The position numbers and the translations under genes are program-made. Below, piece by piece: positions 9,562-18,800 of a stretch of 64,000 nucleotides of DNA (position 1 is its first letter; every line of letters starts with the position of its first letter). The notes below the pieces were generated by a model. The model was not told where the DNA came from. It saw nothing but the letters and a program-made list of their open reading frames with translations, and did not search any database. The DNA comes from Nocardia aurantia (GTDB taxonomy: Bacteria > Actinomycetota > Actinomycetes > Mycobacteriales > Mycobacteriaceae): contig NZ_WEGI01000004.1 of assembly GCF_009604425.1 (NCBI RefSeq), positions 248,001 through 312,000 on the forward strand, read 5' to 3'.

Positions 9562-10248
9562 TCAGGGGAGGGCGCGGAGGGTGGGCCGGTCGGTTGGCAC
9601 GGATCGCAGGGTGGCCAGTGTTTCGTCAGACGGGGGAGCGGACAGCTGGGCGACCAGGGAATCGAGCAGTTGGCTTACGTGCAGGGCGAACGGGGTGACC
9701 GTCATGCCCAGCGCGCGCATACGGTGGCGATCCGCGCAGACGTGCAGGCAGGTCGATGAGGCCTGGTGGATTCGGATGTCTCGCAACGGTTGTGGCACGT
9801 CGGTGATGAGGGCGCCCACCCGGGCGTAGTAGGCGCGCTCGGATGCGCGGTGGGTCTCCGGCAGGTTGTCGAGCGGATGCATCTCCTGGACGAGTTGTTC
9901 GAGGAAGGGCAGGTAATGGCAGTCCTCGTCCTCACCTAGTTCGATCAGCGGCAGCTGGTGCGCCTCGATGACGCGGCGCAGATCTCCCGGCGGGAGCCGG
10001 GCTTCCAGCAGGGAGCGGCGGTGGGTCAGACCTTCGACGCGATTGACCAGGATCGCGTCGATGAGGCCCGGCTTGGACCCGAAGTGGTACTGGACGGCCG
10101 ATTTGTTGGCCATCCCGGCCTCGCTGCTGATCTGCCGCAACGGCACGCCGTCGAGGCCGTGCCGGGCGTAGAGCCGTTCCGCGGTGAGGATCAGCTGCTG
10201 TTTGGCGGAACGGCCGATGGAGGCCACCGACTCGGTCATGTTCTTCAT
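9562..10248 (-). CDS. TetR family transcriptional regulator
   Basis: The N-terminal TetR helix-turn-helix reads TAERLYARHGLDGVPLRQIS..AGMANKSAVQYHFGSK. The C-terminal ligand domain is not assignable to a subgroup. ATG at 10248 is used; TTG at 10251 and ATG at 10239 are alternatives. It is divergent from the SDR/aldehyde dehydrogenase operon, and the shared 120-bp intergenic region has a perfect palindrome, so it probably represses that operon and itself. The inducer is likely a substrate or product of the two dehydrogenases (inference). Confidence 0.88.
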   Translation of the reverse strand: MKNMTESVASIGRSAKQQLILTAERLYARHGLDGVPLRQISSEAGMANKSAVQYHFGSKPGLIDAILVNRVEGLTHRRSLLEARLPPGDLRRVIEAHQLPLIELGEDEDCHYLPFLEQLVQEMHPLDNLPETHRASERAYYARVGALITDVPQPLRDIRIHQASSTCLHVCADRHRMRALGMTVTPFALHVSQLLDSLVAQLSAPPSDETLATLRSVPTDRPTLRALP

Positions 10249-10267
10249 CAAACCACTCTGGACAGCG

Positions 10268-10285
10268 CTAAGTCGTATGACTTAG
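10268..10285. promoter_or_regulatory. 18-bp perfect palindrome, probable TetR operator
   Basis: CTAAGTC-GTAT-GACTTAG, two 7-bp arms around 4 bp, lies 20 bp before the TetR start and 85 bp before the divergent SDR start. Size and position fit a TetR dimer site. A second AT-rich stretch (attagaattaagtaa, 10301-10315) next to it may be part of the promoter. Confidence 0.65.
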
Positions 10286-10369
10286 AGTTCGGTCGGTCAC
10301 ATTAGAATTAAGTAACCGGGTGAATCGCGATCGCGGTCGGCACCCGGGCATCCGGGAAGAGAGCACCCC

Positions 10370-11200
10370 ATGGCAGGACTCGAAGGACGCGTCGCGTTCA
10401 TCACCGGCGCCGGACGCGGCCAGGGTCGCGCGCACGCGGTACGGCTGGCCCGCGAGGGCGTCGACATCATCGGGATCGACATCTGCGCGGACATCGACTC
10501 GATGACCTACCCCAACGCGACCGAGGCGGATCTGGCCGAGACCGCGGAACTGGTTGCGGCGCAAGGGCGGAAGATGGTCGCGCGCAAGGCGGACGTCCGC
10601 GATTATCACGGGCTGCGGGCCGCGTTCGAGGCGGGTTACGAGGAGTTCGGCCGGGTCGACATCGTCATCGCCAATGCCGGCATCATCCGGATGGGGACGG
10701 AGTCGGCGGATTTCCTCGCCGACTGGAAGGATGTCATCGACACTAATCTGTCCGGGGTCTACCACACCGTGCGGGCCGCGTTGCCCGAACTGCGGGCGGG
10801 TGGTCGCGGCGGTTCCATCGTCATCACCAGTTCCACCGCCGGGCTGAAGGCGTCGCCGTCGGTGCTCGCCAGTGGCAACGCCTACGCCGCAGCGAAGCGC
10901 GGAGTGGTCGGTCTGATGCAGGGGCTCGCGGGATACCTTGCGCCCGAATGGATTCGGGTGAACACCATCCATCCGACCGGCGTCGCCAGCGGGATGACCC
11001 AGAACGATGCCATGCGCGCGCTGATGGAACAGGCCGCCGCGGGCGGACAGAACTCGATCTCCGGAATGCAGAACGCGCTGCCGATCCCGATGCTCGAGGT
11101 GGAGGATGTCGCCAACGCCGTCGCCTACCTCGTCTCCGACGAGGCGAAGTTCATCACCGGTATCGAATGGCCGCTCGACGCCGGCTTCATGGTGCGGTGA
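10370..11200 (+). CDS. mycofactocin-coupled SDR family oxidoreductase
   Basis: A 276-residue short-chain dehydrogenase with the cofactor motif TGAGRGQGR, NAG in IANAGI, and the catalytic Ser (ITSSTAG) and Tyr/Lys (YAAAK). It carries the extra segment after the second strand (DICADIDSMTY..TEADLAETAELV) that marks the subfamily using non-exchangeable NAD with mycofactocin as electron acceptor. It should oxidise an alcohol to an aldehyde or ketone; the aldehyde dehydrogenase 2 bp downstream would take the product to the acid. Substrate unknown. No mycofactocin biosynthesis genes are in the window. Start ATG follows GGAAGAGAGCACCCC. Confidence 0.9.
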   Translation: MAGLEGRVAFITGAGRGQGRAHAVRLAREGVDIIGIDICADIDSMTYPNATEADLAETAELVAAQGRKMVARKADVRDYHGLRAAFEAGYEEFGRVDIVIANAGIIRMGTESADFLADWKDVIDTNLSGVYHTVRAALPELRAGGRGGSIVITSSTAGLKASPSVLASGNAYAAAKRGVVGLMQGLAGYLAPEWIRVNTIHPTGVASGMTQNDAMRALMEQAAAGGQNSISGMQNALPIPMLEVEDVANAVAYLVSDEAKFITGIEWPLDAGFMVR

Positions 11201-11202
11201 CC

Positions 11203-12678
11203 ATGACCGGCACATCATCTCCGGCCGCTACCGACGTCCTGCCCACCGGCCTGCTCATCGGCGGCGAATGGGTGACCGGCTCCTCGGGCGGCACCTACGA
11301 CCATATCTATCCGGCCGACGGGCGGCCCAACGCCACCGTCGAACTGGCCGGTGACGCCGAGATCGACGCCGCGGTGCGATCCGCCTGGCGGGCGCACCGC
11401 GAATGGATCTCCCATACCCCGGAACGCCGCCGCGACCTGATGATCGCGCTCGCCGATGCCATGCGGGACGACATCGAGCGTCTCGGTCGGCTGAATGTCC
11501 ACGACTTCGCGGTGCCGATCGTCATGAGCCCCGGTCACGCCGCGCTGGCCGAGGGATTCATCCGCTACTACGCCGGCTACATCGACAAGGACACCGGCAC
11601 CAGCACACCGGTGTCGAACAAGTTCGATGTCAATCTGATCGAGCACGAACCCTACGGGGTGGTCGGCATCATCGCCCCGTGGAACGGCCCGCTGGTCGTC
11701 ATCGGACTCAACGTCGCGGCGGCGCTCGCGGCGGGAAACGCGGTGGTGCTCAAGCCTTCCGAGATCTCCCCGTTCACGCCGTTGCGATTCGGCGAACTGT
11801 GCCTGCGGGTGGGCATGCCGGCCGGCCTGGTCAACGTGGTGCCGTCGGGGCCCGAGGGCGGAGCCGCGCTCGTCCGGCACCCCGGGGTCCGCAAGATCCA
11901 CTTCACCGGCGGCGGCCACACCGCGCGCGCGATCATCACCACTGCCGCGGCGAATCTCACCCCGGTGGCCACCGAACTCGGTGGTAAATCGGCGAATATC
12001 GTGTTCGCCGACGCGGATCTCGACGCGGCCGCCCGTCTGGCCGCGTTCCAGGGCCCGCTCGGCCAGGCCGGGCAGAGCTGTGCCTGTGGCAGCCGGATCC
12101 TCGTCGAGGCGCCCGTCTACGACGAATTCATGGCGAAATTCCTCGCCGTCGTCACCTCCGCACCGGTCGGCGATCCCTTCGATCCCGCCAACCTGGTGGG
12201 ACCGGTCGTCAGCCAGGCCGCCACCGACCGGATCCTGCAGGTCATCGATCGTGCGGTAGCCGATCGGATGGGCGAGCTCGTGACCGGTGGCAACCGCCTC
12301 GGCGGTGACCTCGCGGCCGGGTACTACCTCGAACCCACGGTGTTCGCCGATGTCGACAACCGCTCCCCGCTCGCGCAGCACGAAACCTTCGGTCCCGTGG
12401 TGTCGGTCATGCGGTTCACCGACGAGGCCGAGGCGGTCGCCATCGCCAACGACACCACCTTCGGCCTCAACGCTTTCGTCCAGACCACCGACCTGACCAA
12501 AGCCCACCGCATCGCGCGGCAGCTCGAATCCGGCTCGGTCTGGATCAACCGCAACAGCGACATCTCCCCGCAGAGCCCCTACGGCGGATACAAACAGAGC
12601 GGCACCGGCCGAGCCGGTGGACTCGAAGGCCTCCGGGAGTTTCAACAGGTCAAGAACATTCGGATCGGAATGCCGTAG
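11203..12678 (+). CDS. aldehyde dehydrogenase (NAD-dependent)
   Basis: A 491-residue ALDH with the proton-relay Asn region (IIAPWNGPLV), the cofactor Lys (LKPSE), FTGGGHTARA near the cofactor, catalytic Glu in ATELGGKSAN and catalytic Cys in GQAGQSCACGS. The C-terminal PYGGYKQSG motif is present. It oxidises an aldehyde to the acid, presumably the product of the SDR encoded just before it. The ATG at 11203 is used; a GTG at 11197 overlaps the SDR stop (GTGA) and is an alternative. Likely controlled by the divergent TetR. Confidence 0.93.
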   Translation: MTGTSSPAATDVLPTGLLIGGEWVTGSSGGTYDHIYPADGRPNATVELAGDAEIDAAVRSAWRAHREWISHTPERRRDLMIALADAMRDDIERLGRLNVHDFAVPIVMSPGHAALAEGFIRYYAGYIDKDTGTSTPVSNKFDVNLIEHEPYGVVGIIAPWNGPLVVIGLNVAAALAAGNAVVLKPSEISPFTPLRFGELCLRVGMPAGLVNVVPSGPEGGAALVRHPGVRKIHFTGGGHTARAIITTAAANLTPVATELGGKSANIVFADADLDAAARLAAFQGPLGQAGQSCACGSRILVEAPVYDEFMAKFLAVVTSAPVGDPFDPANLVGPVVSQAATDRILQVIDRAVADRMGELVTGGNRLGGDLAAGYYLEPTVFADVDNRSPLAQHETFGPVVSVMRFTDEAEAVAIANDTTFGLNAFVQTTDLTKAHRIARQLESGSVWINRNSDISPQSPYGGYKQSGTGRAGGLEGLREFQQVKNIRIGMP

Positions 12679-12844
12679 GCGTGTCGCCGGAAGGGGGTGG
12701 CGTCGTCCGTGGCGAGTGCCGGGCATTGGTCTACGGGCGGCCGCGGCCTCGGACCGTGATCGAATGCCGTGCGGCGCTGGTGTGGTCGGTAGCGCTCCTG
12801 CCACAGGTGACCGGTGCGGCAGGGTCCAGCGGTGGCCAGCCGGA

Positions 12845-13330
12845 TCAGTCGTCGGCGGGAGCGCTGTCGATGGTGATCAGATGGGTGGACAGGTCGTCGA
12901 CGAAGCGGCCGAGGAGGCGGACCAGTGCCCGCTGATCGCTGTCCGGCCAGTCGGTCAGGGCCGCGTCGAACCAGCCGTCGATGACGCGCAGATAGCGGCC
13001 CACCAGCTTCTCGCCCTCGGGGGTGACGGTGATCAGGCGGGCGCGCTGATCATCGGGATCGGGGACGCGACGCACCAGACGGCGCTTCTCCAGCGCGTTC
13101 AGCTGTCGGGTGACATGCGGCCCGGCGACCTGCATCCTCGTGGCGATCTCACCGACGCGCATCGGGCCCTCCGCCGACTCGAGGATCACCAGGATGGTGA
13201 TCGCCGGTCGCTCCAGCGTGATTCCGGCCGTGGCCGTCGCGGTCTCGAACAGTTGCCCCCGGCTCAGGGTGCTGCTGAGCTGTGCCATCCGGGGCAGTAG
13301 CCCTTTCAGTGCCTCGTTGCCGCTGGTCAT
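12845..13330 (-). CDS. MarR family transcriptional regulator
   Basis: A 161-residue winged-helix protein. The recognition region reads MRVGEIATRMQVAGPHVTRQLNALEKRRLVRRVPDPDDQR, with the wing DxRAR; the flanking helices give the usual MarR dimer length. It is transcribed away from the acyl-CoA carboxylase gene, and two matching palindromes lie in the intergenic region, so it probably controls both. An acyl-CoA or aromatic/lipid ligand would fit the target gene (inference). Confidence 0.9.
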   Translation of the reverse strand: MTSGNEALKGLLPRMAQLSSTLSRGQLFETATATAGITLERPAITILVILESAEGPMRVGEIATRMQVAGPHVTRQLNALEKRRLVRRVPDPDDQRARLITVTPEGEKLVGRYLRVIDGWFDAALTDWPDSDQRALVRLLGRFVDDLSTHLITIDSAPADD

Positions 13331-13348
13331 TCACCCACCTCAGTTGGC

Positions 13349-13363
13349 TACCTAAGTTAGGTA
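13349..13363. promoter_or_regulatory. probable MarR operator 1
   Basis: TACCTAAGTTAGGTA, a near-perfect 15-bp palindrome 19 bp upstream of the marR start, followed by the AT-rich TATTTTA. Its half-site matches operator 2, 71 bp away. Confidence 0.7.
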
Positions 13364-13419
13364 TATTTTAGTTGGAGCCCCGATCGGCCACCCACACGGG
13401 CCCGCGGCCGAAAAATAGA

Positions 13420-13434
13420 TACCTAAGGTAGGTA
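13420..13434. promoter_or_regulatory. probable MarR operator 2
   Basis: TACCTA-AGG-TAGGTA, perfect 6-bp arms, follows AAAAATAG and lies 91 bp upstream of the carboxylase start. One operator near each divergent gene is a common MarR arrangement. Confidence 0.7.
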
Positions 13435-13524
13435 GTGGACATCGGGCGTGCCCGGGGAGAGCGCGGCCGCGACGTGAGGGGAGCCTCGACGCCGGATGTC
13501 CGGTTCGGATGCGAAGCTGAGGGC

Positions 13525-16500
13525 ATGCGTGTTGTGGTGGCCAATCGGGGTGAGGTGGCGGTCCGAGTGTTGCGGACCGCCCGGGAGCGGGGCTGGTCGA
13601 CGCTGGTTTTGCACACCGGGGACGAGGCCGGGAGCCTGCCCGTGCGGCTGGCGGACGAGGCGGTGCAACTGCCGGGCCGGGGCGCGGCCGCGTACCTGGA
13701 TGTGGCCGCGGTGGTGGCGGCCGCCGCGTCGGCGGGTGCCGGCGCCTTCGTCCATCCCGGCTACGGATTCCTCAGTGAGAGTGCGGAATTGGCCGAGGCA
13801 TGCGCGGCGGCCGGACTGGTGTTCGTCGGGCCCGCGCCGACGGCGCTGCGAATCTTCGGGGACAAGGTGGCCGCCCGGAGCGCTGCCGAACGGGCCGGGG
13901 TTCCCGTCGTACCGGCGACGGCCGCGGGCGCCGGGCCGGAGGAGATCGCCGCGCTGCTCGGTGCCCATCCCGCCGGTGTGATGGTCAAGGCCGTCGCCGG
14001 GGGTGGTGGGCGCGGGATGCGGCCGGTGCACGAGCCGGGGCAGGTCGCGGAGGTGTACGAGCGATGCCGGGCCGAGGCGCGGGCCGGCTTCGGCGACGAC
14101 ACCGTGTACGCCGAGGCGCTGGTGACCGGCGCCCGCCACATCGAGGTGCAGATCGTCGCCGACGGCACCGACGCGGTGGCGCTCGGTGATCGCGATTGCA
14201 GTGTGCAGCGGCGCAATCAGAAGCTGATCGAGGTGGCGCCGGCGCCGGATCTGGATCCGGAGATGCGGGCCGGGCTGCATCATGCCGCCGTCGCGCTGGC
14301 CCGGTCGGTGCACTGCCGCGGCGTCGTGACCGTCGAATTCCTGGTCACCGCTGCGGGTTTCCATTTTCTCGAGGTGAATCCACGGCTCCAGGTGGAGCAC
14401 ACCGTCACCGAGGAGGTCACCGGGGTGGATCTGGTTGCCGTGCAACTGGATCTGGCCGAGGGGCGGGTGCTCACCGAACTCGATCCGGCGCTGCACGCGG
14501 GCATCGTGCCGCGGGGCTGCGCGGTGCAGGCCCGGGTCAACGCCGAGACCCGCGCCGCGGACGGCACGCTGCTACCGAGCACCGGTGTGCTGGAACGGTT
14601 CTCGGCCCCGACCGGCGTCGGGGTCCGGGTCGACACGGCGGCCCGGACCGGGATGCGGCAGACGGCACAGTTCGATCCGTTGCTGGCCAAGGTGATCGCG
14701 CGCGGACCGTCCTACCGGTCGGCCCTGCAACGATGTGCCGACGCACTCTCCGAACTCGAGGTGGCCGGCGTCCGGACCAATGCCGCGCTGTTGCGGGCAG
14801 TCCTGGCCGAAATGGCCGGGACCCGCCCCGTCGACACCACCTGGTTCGAGCGCCACCTCGGCGAATTGACGGGCCTCGCAGACGAATACGTCCGGGAGGA
14901 CGCCGCGGCGCAGTCGACGACCCATGAGGGCGTCGACGCGAAGGCCGACACCGCTGCGGCGGCAAGCCGTACGGCCGCGAACGGCGGTGGTGTCACGGCG
15001 AACGACGATGGTGCGGCCAGGCAACGCGGCGTGGCATCGAACCAGGGCGGCGCCGCGACGAACGATGGTGGTGCTGTGGCGAGTCACGGTGGTACGGCCG
15101 GGAGGCGAGTCGGCGCCGACGACGGCGACCTGCTCGACGGTGAAGCGGTGCTGCGGTCCCCGATGGGCGCCACGGTAGTCACCCTGGCGGCGCCCGGGAC
15201 CGTGGTGGCGGCTGGGGCCGAGGTCGTGGTGCTGGAGGCGATGAAGATGCAGCACGTGGTGCGGGCCGAGCAGCCGATGCGGGTGGTGCGGCACGCCGCC
15301 GAACCGGGGGATGTGGTCGATGCGCGGACGGCGCTGCTCGTCTGGGCCGCGGCGGAACACGACGGCGAAACCGCCGAAATCGCCGCCGTCGACCTGGATG
15401 AGATACGACCGGACCTGGCCGAGGTGCTGGCCCGCAACGCCGCCACTCTCGACGCGGCCCGCCCCGAGGCGGTGGCCAAGCGGCACCGGCTGGGCCGGCG
15501 GACCGCCCGCGAGAACATCGCCGACCTGGTCGACCCGGACAGTTTCGTGGAGTACGGCGGACTCGCCATCGCGGCGCAGAAGGCCCGCCGCAGTGTGGAG
15601 GATCTGATCGCCAACACGCCCGCGGACGGTCTGGTCGCGGGTGTCGCGACGATCAACGCCGATCGGTTCGGCGCCGATCGGACCCGGGCCGTGGTGATGT
15701 CCTATGACTACACCGTGCTGGCCGGGACCCAGGGCATGCGTAACCACGGCAAGACCGATCGCATGCTGGAACTCGCGCACGAGCAGGGAATTCCGGTGGT
15801 GTTCTGCACCGAGGGCGGCGGTGGCCGACCGGGGGATACCGACCACGGCGGCATCTCTATGCTCGACGTCACCACGTTCCGCGCCATGGCGGCACTGTCG
15901 GGCCGAGTTCCGTTGATCGGCATCGTGTCCGGGCGATGCTTCGCCGGGAACGCGGCGCTGCTGGGCATGTGCGACGTCGTGATCGCCACCCCGGACGCGA
16001 ACATCGGCATGGGCGGCCCGGCGATGATCGAGGGCGGCGGGCTGGGGGTGTACACGCCCGAGCAGATCGGGCCCGTGGCGGTGCAGCGCCGCAACGGGGT
16101 CGTGCACATCGTCGCCGCCGACGAGGCCGAGGCGGTGGCGATCGCCCGGCGGTACCTCGCCTACTTCCAGGGAACCACCGAGAAGTGGACCGCACCGGAC
16201 CCCCGGTCGGCTCGGCACGCCGTGCCGGAGAATCGGCTGCGCGCCTACGATATTCGCGCCGCGATCGAATCCGTCGTCGACGTGGATTCGATGCTGGAGT
16301 TGCGCCGGGACTGGGGCGCCGGGGTGGTCACCGCCCTGGTGCGGGTGGAGGGCCGGGCATTCGGGCTGATCGCCAACGACTGCCGGCATCTCGGCGGCGC
16401 CATCGACGCGCCGGCCGCCGACAAACTCGGGGCGTTCCTCCGACTGTGCGGGGCGCACCGGCTGCCGATCGTCTCGTTCTGTGACACACCGGGTTTCATG

Positions 16501-16947
16501 GTCGGGCCGGAGGCCGAGGAACAGGCGACCGTCACCCGGTTCAGCCGGTTGTTCATCGACGCGGCCGCACTGGACGTGCCGTTCGGCACGATCGTCGTGC
16601 GCAAGGGGTACGGGCTGGGCGCACAGGCCATGGCGGCCGGTTCCTTCCGCGCACCGGATTTCGTGATCGCCTGGCCCACCGGCGAAATCGGCGGCATGGG
16701 CCTGGAAGGCGCGGTCCGCCTGGGTTTCTCGAAGGAACTCGCGGCGATCGACGATCCCGGCGAGCGTCAGCAGGCGTTCGACAATCTGGTCCGGCTGGCC
16801 TACGACAACGGCAAGGCCCTCACCGCGGCAACGGTTCTCGAACTCGACGCGGTCATCGATCCCGCCGACACCCGGCGCTGGATCCGGACGCTGCACCGCT
16901 CGGCGACGGTACGACCGGACCCGCCGCGGTTCACGCCAGGCGGGTGA
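13525..16947 (+). CDS. single-chain biotin-dependent acyl-CoA carboxylase (LCC-like)
   Basis: One 1140-residue chain carries all activities: biotin carboxylase (1-~450, ATP-grasp loop AVAGGGGRGMR and EVNPRLQVEHTVTEEVTG), a low-complexity linker (~460-535), a biotin carrier domain with EAMKMQH (Lys ~573), and a carboxyltransferase (~625-1140, with TEGGGGRPGDTD and GGPAMIEGGGLG in the N half). This resembles the single-chain long-chain acyl-CoA carboxylase described from Mycobacterium avium, so acetyl- to long-chain acyl-CoA are possible substrates. The ATG at 13525 is chosen because upstream in-frame codons overlap the operator region. The 3' end overlaps the convergent next gene by 17 bp. Likely regulated by MarR. 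Confidence 0.9.
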   Translation: MRVVVANRGEVAVRVLRTARERGWSTLVLHTGDEAGSLPVRLADEAVQLPGRGAAAYLDVAAVVAAAASAGAGAFVHPGYGFLSESAELAEACAAAGLVFVGPAPTALRIFGDKVAARSAAERAGVPVVPATAAGAGPEEIAALLGAHPAGVMVKAVAGGGGRGMRPVHEPGQVAEVYERCRAEARAGFGDDTVYAEALVTGARHIEVQIVADGTDAVALGDRDCSVQRRNQKLIEVAPAPDLDPEMRAGLHHAAVALARSVHCRGVVTVEFLVTAAGFHFLEVNPRLQVEHTVTEEVTGVDLVAVQLDLAEGRVLTELDPALHAGIVPRGCAVQARVNAETRAADGTLLPSTGVLERFSAPTGVGVRVDTAARTGMRQTAQFDPLLAKVIARGPSYRSALQRCADALSELEVAGVRTNAALLRAVLAEMAGTRPVDTTWFERHLGELTGLADEYVREDAAAQSTTHEGVDAKADTAAAASRTAANGGGVTANDDGAARQRGVASNQGGAATNDGGAVASHGGTAGRRVGADDGDLLDGEAVLRSPMGATVVTLAAPGTVVAAGAEVVVLEAMKMQHVVRAEQPMRVVRHAAEPGDVVDARTALLVWAAAEHDGETAEIAAVDLDEIRPDLAEVLARNAATLDAARPEAVAKRHRLGRRTARENIADLVDPDSFVEYGGLAIAAQKARRSVEDLIANTPADGLVAGVATINADRFGADRTRAVVMSYDYTVLAGTQGMRNHGKTDRMLELAHEQGIPVVFCTEGGGGRPGDTDHGGISMLDVTTFRAMAALSGRVPLIGIVSGRCFAGNAALLGMCDVVIATPDANIGMGGPAMIEGGGLGVYTPEQIGPVAVQRRNGVVHIVAADEAEAVAIARRYLAYFQGTTEKWTAPDPRSARHAVPENRLRAYDIRAAIESVVDVDSMLELRRDWGAGVVTALVRVEGRAFGLIANDCRHLGGAIDAPAADKLGAFLRLCGAHRLPIVSFCDTPGFMVGPEAEEQATVTRFSRLFIDAAALDVPFGTIVVRKGYGLGAQAMAAGSFRAPDFVIAWPTGEIGGMGLEGAVRLGFSKELAAIDDPGERQQAFDNLVRLAYDNGKALTAATVLELDAVIDPADTRRWIRTLHRSATVRPDPPRFTPGG

Positions 16948-17770
16948 CCTCCACGACCACCTCCAGGTCGGTGGAGCCGTCACCGGAGAAGATGCCCTTC
17001 AGCGGGGTCACGTCGGCGTAGTCGCGGCCGACTCCGACCGAGACGTGCTGTTCGTTGATCGGGATGTTGTTGGTGGGGTCGTAGCCCCACCAGCCGCCGG
17101 TCCATGCCTCCACCCAGGCGTGCGACTGGCCGGCGACGGACTCGCCGATCGCCGCCGACGGCTGCGGGTGCAGGTAGCCGGAGACGTAGCGGCTCGGAAT
17201 TCCCATGGCGCGCAACAGGACCAGGGTGAGGTGCGCGTAGTCCTGGCAGACGCCCTGGCGTTCGGCGAAGGCCTGCACCGCGGAGGTGTGCACCGAGGTG
17301 GTGCCGGCGAGGTAATCCATCTCGCTGTGCACCCATTCGGCCGCGCGCACCACGGCCTTCGCCGGCGGCACGCTGCGGGAGAGTTGCCGGGCGACGGTGG
17401 CCAGCCGCCGATCACGCGGGACGTATTCGGTGGGTTCCAGGAGTTCGTCGAAGCGATCGATGATCTCCTCGGTCTGCAACTTCTCCCAGGCAAGTTCCTC
17501 GGTGGGGCCACCGTCGGGTTCGGTCTCCACCACCGACGCGCCGGTCACCTCCAGTTCGGTGTGCGGGGCGTGCAGGTCGAAGGCGGTGACCTGGGTGCCC
17601 CAATAATCGGCGTAGCGATAGGCGCGGGTCGCGGGTACCGTCTCGACCCGGTTGAGGATCACGGTCTGCCGGCTGTCGGCGCGCGGGGTCAGGCGCGCCT
17701 CGTTGAACGACCGGGTCACCGGGGCGTCGTACACATATCCGGTCGTGTGGACCACTCGCATCCGCCACAT
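16931..17770 (-). CDS. transglutaminase-like cysteine protease domain protein
   Basis: A 279-residue protein with an N-terminal beta domain (MRVVHTTGYVYDAPVTRSFNEARLTPR) and a transglutaminase-like core: catalytic Cys in QGVCQDYAHL, His in GQSHAWVEAW, Asp in WGYDPTNN. It is the last gene of a conserved three-gene set (ATP-grasp, alpha-E, transglutaminase-like; Rv2411c-Rv2409c). Comparative work on such sets proposes peptide ligation and cleavage in making or modifying a small peptide; the product is unknown. Only 2 bp separate it from the alpha-E gene. Confidence 0.93.
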   Translation of the reverse strand: MWRMRVVHTTGYVYDAPVTRSFNEARLTPRADSRQTVILNRVETVPATRAYRYADYWGTQVTAFDLHAPHTELEVTGASVVETEPDGGPTEELAWEKLQTEEIIDRFDELLEPTEYVPRDRRLATVARQLSRSVPPAKAVVRAAEWVHSEMDYLAGTTSVHTSAVQAFAERQGVCQDYAHLTLVLLRAMGIPSRYVSGYLHPQPSAAIGESVAGQSHAWVEAWTGGWWGYDPTNNIPINEQHVSVGVGRDYADVTPLKGIFSGDGSTDLEVVVEVTRLA

Positions 17771-17772
17771 GC

Positions 17773-18738
17773 CTAAACCTCCTCCACTTGCCGATCCTGA
17801 CTGGAATGCAGGTCGGTCCAGGCCACCCAGGGCGCCGCGTAGAAGTACTGCCGCGACACCGCCTCACTGACCTGACGGCAGGTCTGCTGCAGCAGAACGA
17901 GTCTCGTCTGCAGATCCTCCAGAAGGACACCGGGCGGCAGGAATTCCAGTTCGCTGCGACCGCGGCCGAGCAGCCGGCCGGCCTCGTGCTGGGCGCCGAA
18001 GCGGCCGTTGGGCCGCTGATCCAGTTCCTGCAGACAGGATTCGGCGACCCGCAGCGAATGGAACACCGAGCGCGGGAAGGACCGGTCCAGCAGCATGAAC
18101 TCGACCACCAGATTCGCGTCGAGCGCACCGCGATGCGAGCGCAGATAGGTGTCGTGCCCGCCCGCCGAGCGCAGCACGGTCACCCAGGCCGGGGAGGAGG
18201 CACGGTCACCGGCGCGGGACAGCAGCAGCCGGACGGTCATGTCGACCCGTTCGATCGCGCGGCCCAGCAACAGGAATCGGTAGCCGTCGTCGCGGCTGAG
18301 GGTGGAGTCCGACAGTCCGGCGAACATCGCGGCCCGGCCGGTGATGTAGTGGAAGAACTCGTGCGGGCCCAGCGCCCGGGCGTTCTTCTCGGCCGCGGCC
18401 AGCCCGTTGTAGGTGGCGTTGAGGCATTCCCACATCTCGCTGGTGGTGACTTCCCGTGCCCCGCGGGCGTTCTCGCGCGCCTTCCCGATCGAGTCGACGA
18501 TCGAGCCGCCGTGCCCGTGGCTGAACGCGACCAGATTCGTCACCGACCACACGTCGAGTTCGCCCTCGGGCGGTTCGATTCCCAGCACCCGCAACATCAC
18601 TCGCGAGGCCCGGTCCGGGTCGACCGTCGAATCCTCGAGCAGCTGATGCACCGCCACATCGAGGATCCGCGCGGTATCGTCGGCCCGCTCCACGTACCTG
18701 CCGATCCAATACAGGGATTCGGCATTGCGCGCCAACAT
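17773..18738 (-). CDS. alpha-E domain protein
   Basis: A 321-residue all-helical protein starting MLARNAESLYWIGRYVERADDTAR, the family hallmark, with conserved HEFFHYI, DDGYRFLLLGRAIERVDMTVRLL and QYFYAAPW. The function is unproven; it always accompanies the circularly permuted ATP-grasp enzyme and may be its partner. It lies 62 bp after the ATP-grasp gene and 2 bp before the transglutaminase-like gene, so the three are probably one transcript. Confidence 0.93.
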   Translation of the reverse strand: MLARNAESLYWIGRYVERADDTARILDVAVHQLLEDSTVDPDRASRVMLRVLGIEPPEGELDVWSVTNLVAFSHGHGGSIVDSIGKARENARGAREVTTSEMWECLNATYNGLAAAEKNARALGPHEFFHYITGRAAMFAGLSDSTLSRDDGYRFLLLGRAIERVDMTVRLLLSRAGDRASSPAWVTVLRSAGGHDTYLRSHRGALDANLVVEFMLLDRSFPRSVFHSLRVAESCLQELDQRPNGRFGAQHEAGRLLGRGRSELEFLPPGVLLEDLQTRLVLLQQTCRQVSEAVSRQYFYAAPWVAWTDLHSSQDRQVEEV

Positions 18739-18800
18739 CTTCGCCCACCGCCTTCAATTGTTCCCGCGCCCGGATGCCGTCCGGCGACATCCGGGCCGGG

